Below, one piece after another: positions 9,289 to 17,117 of a stretch of DNA of 47,257 nt; positions within the stretch are counted from its first letter, which is position 1, and every line of letters starts with the position of its first letter. The DNA is taken from assembly GCA_008636105.1 (NCBI GenBank), contig VSDH01000022.1, forward strand, positions 1 through 47,257, written 5' to 3'. The DNA is from Candidatus Scalindua sediminis. GTDB taxonomy: Bacteria; Planctomycetota; Brocadiia; Brocadiales; Scalinduaceae. The notes below the pieces were generated by a model, which was not told the DNA's origin, searched no databases, and saw nothing but the letters and a program-made list of their open reading frames with translations. Made by a program: the position numbers and the translations under genes.

Positions 9289-9416
9289 AAATCACAATAT
9301 ACAAGCCACAAATTACAAACAAATTACAATATCAAATGACCGAAACAAGTCCGTTTTGGTATTGTAATTTTGTAATTGTATATTGTTTGTAATTTGGAAT
9401 TTGTTGTTTGTAATTT
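9289..9416. repeat. AT-rich palindromic repeat (ACAAATTACAAA family), copy 1
   Basis: The left half is rich in CAAATTACAAAC-type words and the right half in their complements (TTTGTAATTTGG), so the element can fold on itself. A second element of the same build lies at 38744-38905. Both lie upstream of reverse-strand genes. Confidence 0.75.
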
Positions 9417-9580
9417 AACCACTCAATGGTGAGTAGAGCGAACCAAGTTCTATCCTTAATAAATTCTACATCTAAAAACTTTAGATAGCTATGGGTTTTT
9501 TGATTCTTGTGTTGCATTTCATTATTGAACTTAGAGTTGTATAAAGGTAATATATGGAAAATCTTCCATCTATTGACAAT

Positions 9581-9587
9581 GTTAAAT
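9581..9587 (+). other. integron recombination core site (GTTAAAT), 5' edge of cassette A
   Basis: GTTAAAT is the exact reverse complement of the ATTTAAC R'' core of the attC at 10131-10214. In an integrated cassette the first six bases (TTAAAT) match that cassette's own R'' box, which is what is seen. The crossover would fall between G9581 and T9582. Nothing clearly resembling attC is seen immediately upstream, so this could be an attI edge or a degraded neighbour. Confidence 0.7.
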
Positions 9588-9653
9588 TACTTTAGTAATA
9601 TTTTTACTTATTCCCTCGATAGGCTTAATTTTTTTAGGGCTAAAAACTGAATT

Positions 9654-9989
9654 ATGTGGCGCAATAAAGACCTTAACGATCTCGCTAAAAAAGCCGACAA
9701 TGGGCTTCATGGTTTAGGTGGAATAATTAGAGCAATTGCAACTCTTGACAAGAAAAGCGCCCAGCAACAAAAATTAATCATAATAATGACAGCTGTGATT
9801 CTTGTGCTTACCCTTTTAACTTCTGTTATTATCGTTTTGCAATTCTATAAGCTTCCTATTAACAAGAATACCATTAATAATAATAAACCAAAGACCTACA
9901 GCACCACTCCAGAGAGTCACACAGAAAATACAAAGAATTCCACCGTCATCAATAAGGAAATCAGTCAAGGCAAAACGAAAACAGATTAA
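9654..9989 (+). CDS. small membrane protein of integron cassette A
   Basis: The 111-residue protein is not recognised. It has a soluble N-terminus, one strongly hydrophobic segment at about 41-64 (LIIIMTAVILVLTLLTSVII) and a polar, Asn/Thr/Lys-rich C-terminal tail, so it is probably a single-span membrane protein. It is the only sizeable reading frame between a GTTAAAT core (9581) and the attC site (10131-10214), which is the normal layout of a one-gene integron cassette. There is no good ribosome-binding site and no obvious promoter, also typical for cassettes. Function unknown; cassettes often carry toxin-antitoxin or defence genes. Confidence 0.6.
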   Translation: MWRNKDLNDLAKKADNGLHGLGGIIRAIATLDKKSAQQQKLIIIMTAVILVLTLLTSVIIVLQFYKLPINKNTINNNKPKTYSTTPESHTENTKNSTVINKEISQGKTKTD

Positions 9990-10130
9990 GACTATCGAAG
10001 CAATTACCATAATTATTGAAACTATGCAAAAACAATGTCCTAGCCAGAAAGTGGTAAATATATACTTAAAAGAATTCGCCCCAAAAAAAGATTAACTAAA
10101 TAGTTATTATTCTACATCAACACAAAGCTA

Positions 10131-10214
10131 ATTTAACAAATCACTTAAGCCGACCAGAGAATGCTCTTGCGGTTTTCTGACTCTCACCCTGGCGGCTTAG
10201 TTACTCCGTTATGC
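10131..10214 (+). other. attC recombination site (integron cassette)
   Basis: The 84-bp site has R'' ATTTAAC (10131-10137), L'' TAAGCCGACC (10146-10155), L' GGCGGCTTA (10191-10199) and R' GTTATGC (10208-10214). L'' and L' pair as TAAGCCG/CGGCTTA and, beyond one extra A (10153), CCAG/CTGG. A single extrahelical base of this kind is a hallmark of attC hairpins recognised by integron integrases. The boundary words closely resemble known attC sites such as that of aadA (AACAA...CAAGCCGAC...GGCTTAAC). R' departs from GTTRRRY at one base but matches the next cassette's start. Confidence 0.88.
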
Positions 10215-10258
10215 ACCCAAAATATAAACAGGTTTTGCGAGTATGTGGGTAAAAAAAT

Positions 10259-11044
10259 ATGAGCAGCCTAATAAGCGCAAATACGGTATTTCACTTTACT
10301 GAAAGCATTGTGAATTTAGAGGGAATTTTAAAAAGTGGTTTTTATCCTCAGATCTGCTGTGAAGATTTTATCGGGACAATATCAAACGAGGAAGACATGG
10401 AAAAAGGTGTCCCGATGGTTTGTTTTTGCGACATCCCTTTATCGCAAATTAGAAATCATGTTAAGTATTACGGCAATTATGCTTTGGGGTTATCGAAAGA
10501 GTGGGCAATTGAAAACCAAGTAAATCCTGTTCTTTATACCTACCCGAATTCAAGCTTGGCAGAAAAATTAACAGTGCTACTCAATAAGTTAGTTGAATCA
10601 GAGAAAAACAAAAATAATGAAGACTTGGTGGAAAGCAAAATAATAAAGCAATATATGTCAACGATACAATATGTGAAACCGTACGAAGGGCGATTGTGGA
10701 AAAATGGTAATTGGACAAAAAAACCAGTTCGTTTTTATGATGAAAGAGAATGGAGATTCATTCCCCAAGTCTTGTTAGGCAAGAAAACATTATTTTTAAG
10801 TCGAGATTTGTTATTTAAAAGCGGAAGCTATGATACGCTTCAGAAACTGAATAATAAAATTAGAGAAACCAATGATTGTCGCCTTTCATTTGAACCAAAA
10901 GATATAAAATTCATAATTGTCAGCAAGGAAAATGAAGTCTTAAGCATGATTGACAAGGTTAAGCGAAATAATTTTTCTGACGAAGAAGTACAAATTCTTA
11001 CTACTCGAATTATTTCAATTGAAAGTATAAATGAAAATTTTTAG
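10259..11044 (+). CDS. AbiGi-family abortive-infection (phage resistance) protein
   Basis: The 261-residue protein matches the AbiGi family as I know it, the antitoxin-like half of the lactococcal AbiG abortive-infection system. Supporting motifs are FHFT at 11-14, VPMVCFCDIPLS at 51-62, YGNYALGLSKEW at 71-82 and YDEREWRFIP at 160-169. No AbiGii toxin gene follows. The gene lies between the R' core GTTATGC (10208-10214) and a GCATAAC word (11055-11061) that is its exact complement, so it is cassette B of the integron remnant. The start codon lacks a good ribosome-binding site, usual for cassette genes. Activity as a stand-alone protein is unknown. Confidence 0.72.
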   Translation: MSSLISANTVFHFTESIVNLEGILKSGFYPQICCEDFIGTISNEEDMEKGVPMVCFCDIPLSQIRNHVKYYGNYALGLSKEWAIENQVNPVLYTYPNSSLAEKLTVLLNKLVESEKNKNNEDLVESKIIKQYMSTIQYVKPYEGRLWKNGNWTKKPVRFYDEREWRFIPQVLLGKKTLFLSRDLLFKSGSYDTLQKLNNKIRETNDCRLSFEPKDIKFIIVSKENEVLSMIDKVKRNNFSDEEVQILTTRIISIESINENF

Positions 11045-11054
11045 TAAAAACCAT

Positions 11055-11061
11055 GCATAAC
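11055..11061 (+). other. R''-type core (GCATAAC) of a truncated attC
   Basis: GCATAAC lies 10 bases after the AbiGi stop and is the reverse complement of the cassette's own 5' core GTTATGC. No L''/L' arms or R' box follow within 150 bases, so the attC of cassette B appears to be cut off here. A chance match of 7 bases is possible but its position is exactly as expected. Confidence 0.5.
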
Positions 11062-11287
11062 TATTAAATATTTTCACCTATAATTTGCAACTGTACAAAC
11101 TAAGGGACGAGGGACAAACCTTACCTACTGACAAGAAAAAAGCCCCACAAAATGATTTGATAACATGTTTCTGAAAAAAATAGTTTTAAAAACTATAATT
11201 TTTCGATTTTTATTTCATCACGTACATTTTTTTATTTGATTTAATAACCTTTATTTTTTTAAATCCTTTAGGAGTCTGAACAATATA

Positions 11288-12724
11288 ATGACCGTCAATA
11301 ATACCAAGTATTCCATTCTTTTAATAATTCCACTGATTTTATTAATCCTTTTACCTGCTGTTTCCTTAGCTGACGCTAATAGGATTTTCAAGGAAAACAG
11401 CAAGGCAGTTGTGGTGGTTACTGCTTATGATGAAAAAGGCAATGCAATTAGTCAGGGCAGTGGATTTATTGTAAGACGAGACGGGGCAGTGGTAACGAAT
11501 TACCATGTCATAAGCAAGGCGAGAGATATTAAGGTAAAGGCAGGGGATAAGGTTTTTGATGTTGAAGGTCTGATTTTCACAGACAAAGAAAATGACCTTG
11601 TGATTCTCAAGGCAAAAGCCAGGGACATGCCTGTTGTTAAGCTTGGAGTTATAGAAAAAGCGAATATAGGCGAGCATGTCTATGTTATAAGCAGTCCTGA
11701 AGGACTTGAAAATACAATTTCTGATGGTTTATTAAGCGGGATAAGGAAGATAGATGAAAAAAGAGAAATCCTTCAAATAACCGCACCTATTTCACCCGGT
11801 AGCAGCGGAGGTCCTGTATTTAACAGAAATGGTGAAGTTATAGGAGTTGTAACATTCCTCATTAAAGAGGCTCAAAATTTGAACTTTGCAATGCCTGTGA
11901 AATTGATAAAGGATAAGATTAGCAGTAAAAGGGTAGCTGAGATAAAAGAGTCGGGATTAGAGGATTATAAAAAGACTGCAGAGTATTGGTTTGTTCTTGG
12001 TTATTATCATGCGGAGTCTGCTATGTATAAAGAGGCGATTGAGTCATACAAGCAGTCAATAAGGATTTACCCTGATTTTGCAGATACTCATAATAATCTC
12101 GGTATTGCATATGGCAAATTAGGAATGTATAAAGAGGCGATTGAGTCACACAAGCAGGCAATAAGGATTAACCCTGATTATGCATTGGCTCATTATAATC
12201 TCGGTATTGCCTATGGCGATTTAGGCATGGATAAAGAGGAAATAGATGCATACAAACAAGCAATAAGGATTAACCCTGATTATGCAGATGCTTATTATAA
12301 TCTCAGTATTGCATATGGCAAATTAGGAATGTATAAAGAGAAGATTGAGTCATACAAACAAGCGATAAGAATTAACCCTGATTATGCATTGGCTCATTAT
12401 AATCTCGGTGTTACCTATGGCGATTTAGGCATGTATAAAGAGGCGATAGAGTCATACAAGCAGGCAATAAGGATTGACCCTGATTATGAATATGTTCATT
12501 ATAATCTCGGTGTTGCCTATCTCAAATCAGACATATATAAAGAGGCGATAGAGTCATTCAAGCAGGCAATAAGGATTGACCCTAATTCTGCAAAGGCTCA
12601 TTTTCGTCTCGGTTATGTCTATATTCTTTTAAACGATAGAGGTTCTGCCTTAGAGCAGTATAAGATTTTAAAAAACCTTAACTCTGAACTGGCAAATAAA
12701 CTGTTTAACTCAATTTATAAATAA
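11288..12724 (+). CDS. secreted HtrA-like serine protease with seven TPRs
   Basis: The 478-residue protein starts with a signal peptide or membrane anchor (hydrophobic 9-27). A trypsin-like S1C protease domain follows with triad H73 (NYHVI), D103 (ENDLVIL) and S173 (SPGSSGGP). No PDZ domain follows; instead residues 231-468 are seven consecutive 34-residue TPRs with the consensus YKEAIESYKQAIRINPDYA. The enzyme should act in the periplasm, with the TPRs replacing PDZ as substrate-recognition module. AGGAG lies 13 bases before the ATG. The repeats are so alike in DNA that they look freshly duplicated. Family assignment is firm; target proteins are unknown. Confidence 0.85.
   Translation: MTVNNTKYSILLIIPLILLILLPAVSLADANRIFKENSKAVVVVTAYDEKGNAISQGSGFIVRRDGAVVTNYHVISKARDIKVKAGDKVFDVEGLIFTDKENDLVILKAKARDMPVVKLGVIEKANIGEHVYVISSPEGLENTISDGLLSGIRKIDEKREILQITAPISPGSSGGPVFNRNGEVIGVVTFLIKEAQNLNFAMPVKLIKDKISSKRVAEIKESGLEDYKKTAEYWFVLGYYHAESAMYKEAIESYKQSIRIYPDFADTHNNLGIAYGKLGMYKEAIESHKQAIRINPDYALAHYNLGIAYGDLGMDKEEIDAYKQAIRINPDYADAYYNLSIAYGKLGMYKEKIESYKQAIRINPDYALAHYNLGVTYGDLGMYKEAIESYKQAIRIDPDYEYVHYNLGVAYLKSDIYKEAIESFKQAIRIDPNSAKAHFRLGYVYILLNDRGSALEQYKILKNLNSELANKLFNSIYK
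11978..12691 (+). repeat. 102-bp tandem coding repeats (TPR array)
   Basis: Seven 102-bp units encode the TPRs. Units 3 and 5 are almost identical over long stretches (both contain CCTGATTATGCATTGGCTC), 204 bp apart, which points to duplication of a two-TPR block. Such an array can expand or contract by slippage or recombination. Confidence 0.85.
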
Positions 12725-12852
12725 TTCAGGGAATATTGTAGCCACGATAAGCTGTAACTCCACAGCCTTCTCTAATTAATTCAGAAGGAGAAAGGGGTGC
12801 GGTTTCTAAAAACAATTATACCGAGCAGAAAAGCAACAAAGGAGTATTTAGA

Positions 12853-13137
12853 ATGAACAAGAACAAACTTAAATTCGATGAAGAAGAACTTAAAATCCTG
12901 CGTGACTTTGAGCAAGGCGAGTTCGAAAGCATTAAAAATTTCAAAAGCGAAAAGAGGCAACTTGAGGAGGCTGCCGGAAATACCTTGATAAGGGATAAGC
13001 GGATTAACATTCGTACTTCCTCCCGGGATTTAACACGGATTCAAAAGAAAGCCGCAAAAGAAGGTATTCCTTACCAGACTTTAATATCAAGTACATTGCA
13101 CAAGTTTATTACAGGCAAGCTAAAGGACAAAGCCTGA
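12853..13137 (+). CDS. CopG-type antitoxin, apparently without its toxin
   Basis: The 94-residue protein has a charged N-terminal half (EEELKILRDFEQGEFESI) and a ribbon-helix-helix C-terminal half (DKRINIRTSSRDLTRIQKKAAKEG), the layout of the CopG_antitoxin family of type II toxin-antitoxin systems. GGAG precedes the start at a good distance. The cognate toxin gene would normally lie immediately upstream, but the 128 bases between this gene and the protease hold no reading frame. It is therefore an orphan, perhaps an antidote left after toxin loss or an independent DNA-binding regulator. Confidence 0.7.
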   Translation: MNKNKLKFDEEELKILRDFEQGEFESIKNFKSEKRQLEEAAGNTLIRDKRINIRTSSRDLTRIQKKAAKEGIPYQTLISSTLHKFITGKLKDKA

Positions 13138-13149
13138 TATATAATTCAA

Positions 13150-13195
13150 ATCGCCCTTATTCCCCCTTTTTTAAAGGGGGTTAGGGGGATTAAGT
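13150..13195. repeat. CCCCCTT / AAGGGGG palindromic repeat
   Basis: CCCCCTTTTTTAAAGGGGG with a GTTAGGGGGATT tail. The same family appears at 13538-13564 (partial) and 46523-46560. The 3' end of the DUF559 gene reads into it. Confidence 0.7.
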
Positions 13196-13536
13196 TTTTC
13201 CCATATTTTTTCAAGAATTCCGTTGAGATTTCCAAATACATCTTTATCTGAAAACCTTAAAACTCTTAGCCCAAGATTTTTCATATAATCATCTCTACAT
13301 TTATCCTTTTTCATTCCCTCATCACTGTAATGTTGTCCTCCGTCAAGCTCGATAATTAAATTTGACTTCGGGCAGTGAAAATCAACTATATAGTTACCTA
13401 TAATCTTTTGTCTGTAAAACTGACAATTCTTAAGTTGTTTTTTCCTTATTCTTGACCAAAGTAATTTTTCTGCTTCAGTCATGTTCTTTCTAAGTTCCCT
13501 TGAATATTTTTTCAGTTTTTTGTTGTATGACAACAC
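13171..13536 (-). CDS. DUF559 (Vsr-like) endonuclease
   Basis: The 121-residue protein belongs to the DUF559/Vsr-like PD-(D/E)XK nuclease family. Landmarks are RKNMTEAEKLLWSRIR at the N-terminus, then the nuclease core IVDFHCPKSNLIIELDGGQH with the acidic residues D52, E63 and D65, and a final LRVLRFSDKDV strand. Members are thought to cut DNA and are often found alone. The C-terminal residues NPPNPL are encoded by the palindromic repeat at 13150-13195, and a partial copy of the same repeat lies just beyond the start codon. No partner methylase or helicase is present. Confidence 0.82.
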   Translation of the reverse strand: MLSYNKKLKKYSRELRKNMTEAEKLLWSRIRKKQLKNCQFYRQKIIGNYIVDFHCPKSNLIIELDGGQHYSDEGMKKDKCRDDYMKNLGLRVLRFSDKDVFGNLNGILEKIWEKLNPPNPL

Positions 13537-13537
13537 A

Positions 13538-13564
13538 ATTCAAATCCCCCTTATTCCCCCTTTT
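13538..13564. repeat. second, partial CCCCCTTATTCCCCC repeat
   Basis: AATTCAAATCCCCCTTATTC continuing into CCCCCTTTT lies immediately upstream of the DUF559 gene, matching the repeat at its other end and the one at 46523-46560. Confidence 0.65.
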
Positions 13565-13583
13565 CTTTTGCTTGTTGTTTAGT

Positions 13584-13636
13584 AGATTCTTCGCTCCGCT
13601 CAGAATGACAGAATACATGGAAACCTGAAGGTTTCC
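13584..13636. repeat. dispersed repeat plus short hairpin
   Basis: AGATTCTTCGCTCCGCTC continuing into AGAATGACA (13584-13610) is a single copy of the family seen doubled at 3640-3737. It is followed by the hairpin GGAAACC-TGAA-GGTTTCC at 13619-13636. Confidence 0.65.
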
Positions 13637-13676
13637 GCTACAACCTATTGCCTACTTTTCCGCCATAAGTAAATAC

Positions 13677-16600
13677 TTACCCTACCCTCCACACCGACTC
13701 TTTTGCCTTTTCTACAAGATCATATACTACAGGTACCAGTATAAGGGTTAGGAGTGTAGAGAAAAGTAGCCCGCCAATCACTGTAATACCCATGGGCATT
13801 CTCAATTCTGCACCCTCACCTAACCCAAGGGCCAAAGGGAGTAGTCCGAGAACGGTGGTAGTTGTCGTCATCAAAATTGGACGCAGTCGTATCTTACCTC
13901 CTTCAATGATTGCTTCTCTTCTTGGCATGCCTTCCTTCCTGCGAGTGTTTATACAATCAACAAGAACGATTGCATTATTTACGACAATTCCGGCAAGCAT
14001 AACAACGCCTATTAAGACAATAACACTTATAGGTTTTGCAGTTATAAACAAGGCCAGCACCACCCCAACTAAAGCAAAGGGTATGGTAAACATTATCACA
14101 AAAGGGTGAAGTAATGATTCGAACTGAGACGCCATTACTATATAAACCAGAAATGCAGCTAACGCTATGGCAAAGACCATACTGGAAAAAGCCACAAGCA
14201 TTTCACGGCTCTGTCCGCTGACTGATACTTCAAAATCGCTCGTAATTCTAATATTCGCAATCTTTTCTTCGATATCCCTGACTGCGCTGCGTAAATCTCT
14301 TCCAACAAGATTGGCAGAAACCACTACAACGCGTTCCTGGTTTAAACGCCTTATTTCACCCGGTCCTTTTTTGATGTTTATTTCTGCGATTGAGGTCAGC
14401 GTAATCGGTTTCTCACCTTCAGGATTAACGACAAAATTCTTCAAATCTTCGACGCTGCCAATATCTTCTTTTCTTACACGGACACGAATGTCAACTTTCC
14501 TATCTCTCCTCGAAAATTCTGTACTGACATTACCAAGGACATTATCTCTGATTATGTTGGCAATGGTGTTTAAGTCCAGTCCAAGTTGTGACAGTTTTTG
14601 TCTATTAAAGATGATTTGAATTTCCGGTATTCCTCCCTCTATCGTGGACTTGATATCTGTGAGACCCTTCACTTCTTCCAACCTGGCAATAACTGTCTTA
14701 GATAATTTCTTGAGTATGTTGAGGTTGTATCCCTTTATTTCTACCTCAACAGGAGTTAGATAAGTGAAATAGGCTGGCCGTGAAAATTTATACTCAACTG
14801 CTGGAATTTGTTTAAGCTTATGTCTCAAATCTGCCATCACATTTTTTTCCAGTTTGCGGTCAGACTTTTCTCTTAAGCTGATATTGATTTCGCCTATGTT
14901 TTCTCTCTCTTCTGCTATGGTTCCACCTGCCTGACTGGTAGAGCCGGTAATGGTGTATATCGTTTGTATTTCCGGGTTGTTGCTTGCCATGTTTTCTATT
15001 CTTTTAACAGTCTTCAGCATATCGGCAAGGGGTGTCCCTACCGGTTTTTTAATCTTGATAGAGAATTCTCCCTGACTCAGTTCCGGAATAAGTTCTTTAC
15101 CCAAATTTATGTACAGGTACCACGAGCCACCGAGTATTGACAGCGCAATAGTAATTATTAACAGCTTGCGTGATAATGCAAAATTTACAACTCCCGGATA
15201 AACCCTTGTAATTGCGGGAAAGACAATATCAAACACGATAAACAATGGATATAGTAATATGTAAAGTATTCTTGTTGGCAAAAGGTTGCCGGTTATGACT
15301 GCATTTTCTCCGTTTCTCTTTATGTCATCTATGTCAGGGTTTTTCTTTTTATCAATCTTTAGTGAAGACAGCATCGGGATCAAGGTGATAGCAACAAGGA
15401 GTGAGATGAGAAGTGAATAGGTTACGGTGAGTGCTTGATCATTGAATAATTGACCTGCTATACCTTTAACAAAAATTATGGGTATAAAAACGCATATGGT
15501 TGTGAGTGTTGACGCAATTACGGCTCTGCCAACTTCGCTTGCACCCGTATTCGCAGAATCAATTGCACTGTATCCTTTTCTACGATACCTGTCTATGCTT
15601 TCAAGCACCACGATCGAGTTGTCAACAAGCATTCCCACACCAAGTGCAAGCCCGCCTAATGACATAATATTTAGAGACACTGCTGATATGTGCATGAAGA
15701 AGAAAGTTGCTACAACCGAAAGGGGAATTGCCAGGCTGATAATCAAGGTGTTTTTAATGCTTCTGAGAAATAAGAAAAGAATGAGTATGGCCAAAATTCC
15801 ACCCCAGAGGGCAGTGTAAATCACCTCTTTTATTGATCTTTCAATGAATCCTGATTGGTCAAGGATTATCTCCAACCTGATAGAATCCGAAAATTTTCTT
15901 AACCTTTTTTCTATTTCCTTTAGCCGTTCTTTAACCAATTTTGCTACTGTTACCGTATTTGCACCCGCTTCTTTAAATATTGCTATTTCTACACTTTCTT
16001 TTCCATTTACACGGGTTATCACCTTGCGCTCTTTGTGCCCTTTTCTTACGTTTCCAATATCTCTTATCTTGATGGGGACATTGTTTTTAAAATCGATGAT
16101 TATGTCCTGTATTTCTTCTACTTGTTTAAATTCATTCAGGGTTCTTACAAGATATTCAATCTCTCCTTCTTTAATATCCCCGGCAGTGAGATTGATATTT
16201 TCCTCGCTGAGGCGTGTAATAACACGAGAGATAGGTATCCCCAGGTTAGCAAGTTTAGCCTCTTCTACCTCCACATGTATTTCTTCCTCCAACCCACCAC
16301 TTATTTCTACAGCGGCAACGCCACCAACAGCTTCTATGCCCATTACACCACTTTCAACTGATAAGCCTTCGAGGGCAGGTTTGAGCTCATCTTCTGCCAG
16401 AATGCGAAGTGTAATAAGGTCTTCATCTCCATACAGAGATATTCTCATAATAGGGTCAAGAGAAGGGTCAAAACGCAGTAAGACCGGCCTTTCAGCATCA
16501 TCCGGCAAATCTACCAGGTCAAGCTTCTCGCGTACGTCCATTGATGCAAAATCCATATTGGTTTTCCATGCAAACTCAATGACAACTTCAGAGACATCTG

Positions 16601-16856
16601 GCCTTGACCTGGAGCTTACACGTACCACATTTGATATTACACTTACTGCATCTTCAATTGGTCTTGATATAAGATTTTCGATTTCACTCGGTGCTGCTCC
16701 GGGATATTCGGTGCGCACTGTTAGTGTTGGATACGAGATATCTGGTAAGAGGTTTATGGGAAGCCGATTAAAGGATATCAACCCGAAGATGACCAGTGTG
16801 GCCATCAGCATTACGACAGTAACTCGCCTTTTCGTTGAAAATTCAACTATCTTCAA
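13677..16856 (-). CDS. RND-family efflux transporter, second copy (HAE1-like)
   Basis: The 1059-residue permease has the same two-fold RND layout as the gene at 5995-9237 but is only distantly similar to it. TM4 reads GVGMLVDNSIVVLESI and the N-terminus STKRRVTVVMLMATLVIFG is the first membrane helix. It starts at a TTG codon (16856-16854) with no good ribosome-binding site. MITE copy 2 begins only 43 bases upstream, where a membrane-fusion-protein gene would usually lie. No adaptor or outer-membrane channel is adjacent. Expression may depend on sequences within the MITE or may be weak. Substrate unknown. Confidence 0.88.
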   Translation of the reverse strand: MKIVEFSTKRRVTVVMLMATLVIFGLISFNRLPINLLPDISYPTLTVRTEYPGAAPSEIENLISRPIEDAVSVISNVVRVSSRSRPDVSEVVIEFAWKTNMDFASMDVREKLDLVDLPDDAERPVLLRFDPSLDPIMRISLYGDEDLITLRILAEDELKPALEGLSVESGVMGIEAVGGVAAVEISGGLEEEIHVEVEEAKLANLGIPISRVITRLSEENINLTAGDIKEGEIEYLVRTLNEFKQVEEIQDIIIDFKNNVPIKIRDIGNVRKGHKERKVITRVNGKESVEIAIFKEAGANTVTVAKLVKERLKEIEKRLRKFSDSIRLEIILDQSGFIERSIKEVIYTALWGGILAILILFLFLRSIKNTLIISLAIPLSVVATFFFMHISAVSLNIMSLGGLALGVGMLVDNSIVVLESIDRYRRKGYSAIDSANTGASEVGRAVIASTLTTICVFIPIIFVKGIAGQLFNDQALTVTYSLLISLLVAITLIPMLSSLKIDKKKNPDIDDIKRNGENAVITGNLLPTRILYILLYPLFIVFDIVFPAITRVYPGVVNFALSRKLLIITIALSILGGSWYLYINLGKELIPELSQGEFSIKIKKPVGTPLADMLKTVKRIENMASNNPEIQTIYTITGSTSQAGGTIAEERENIGEINISLREKSDRKLEKNVMADLRHKLKQIPAVEYKFSRPAYFTYLTPVEVEIKGYNLNILKKLSKTVIARLEEVKGLTDIKSTIEGGIPEIQIIFNRQKLSQLGLDLNTIANIIRDNVLGNVSTEFSRRDRKVDIRVRVRKEDIGSVEDLKNFVVNPEGEKPITLTSIAEINIKKGPGEIRRLNQERVVVVSANLVGRDLRSAVRDIEEKIANIRITSDFEVSVSGQSREMLVAFSSMVFAIALAAFLVYIVMASQFESLLHPFVIMFTIPFALVGVVLALFITAKPISVIVLIGVVMLAGIVVNNAIVLVDCINTRRKEGMPRREAIIEGGKIRLRPILMTTTTTVLGLLPLALGLGEGAELRMPMGITVIGGLLFSTLLTLILVPVVYDLVEKAKESVWRVG

Positions 16857-16898
16857 GTTCTATTACCCGATTTCTTGATATTCCTAACTCCTTTAATC

Positions 16899-17117
16899 TA
16901 AATTGAGCGATTTGTGCCCGCCCGTACCGAACGGTACATTCGGGCGGGTAGCCGCCCCCATTCCTAGCTTACGCAAGGAAGCTATGGGGGCGTAACTTAC
17001 GTGAGATTATCATATACCCATTAGATGATGAGAAACGCAGATAAAAGTTCGCCAAGGCGAATCTGCCTCAGGCACGACCTGCGGCTACTATAATAAGGTA
17101 TAAAATCGCTCAATTTA
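16899..17117 (+). mobile_element. MITE copy 2 (inverse orientation to copy 1)
   Basis: The 219-bp element has ends TAAATTGAGCGATTT and AAAATCGCTCAATTTA and the same interior as the copies at 5771 and 40728. It carries the nested GC-rich palindrome (16916-16949) and, in place of the GGCTAAAGCC loop, a different insert of about 40 bases with GTTCGCCAAGGCGAAT and GCCTCAGGC palindromes. It starts 43 bases upstream of the second RND gene. Confidence 0.85.

Noticed and set aside
9289-9416. Possible CRISPR-like repeats (CAAATTACAAAC words)
   Set aside because: Spacing is irregular and the words form one large palindrome; the second copy at 38744 has the same build. It is a dispersed AT-rich repeat, not a CRISPR array.
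15844-16878. 344-codon forward open frame
   Set aside because: It is antisense to the well-supported RND permease at 13677-16856 and has a serine-rich, non-protein-like composition.
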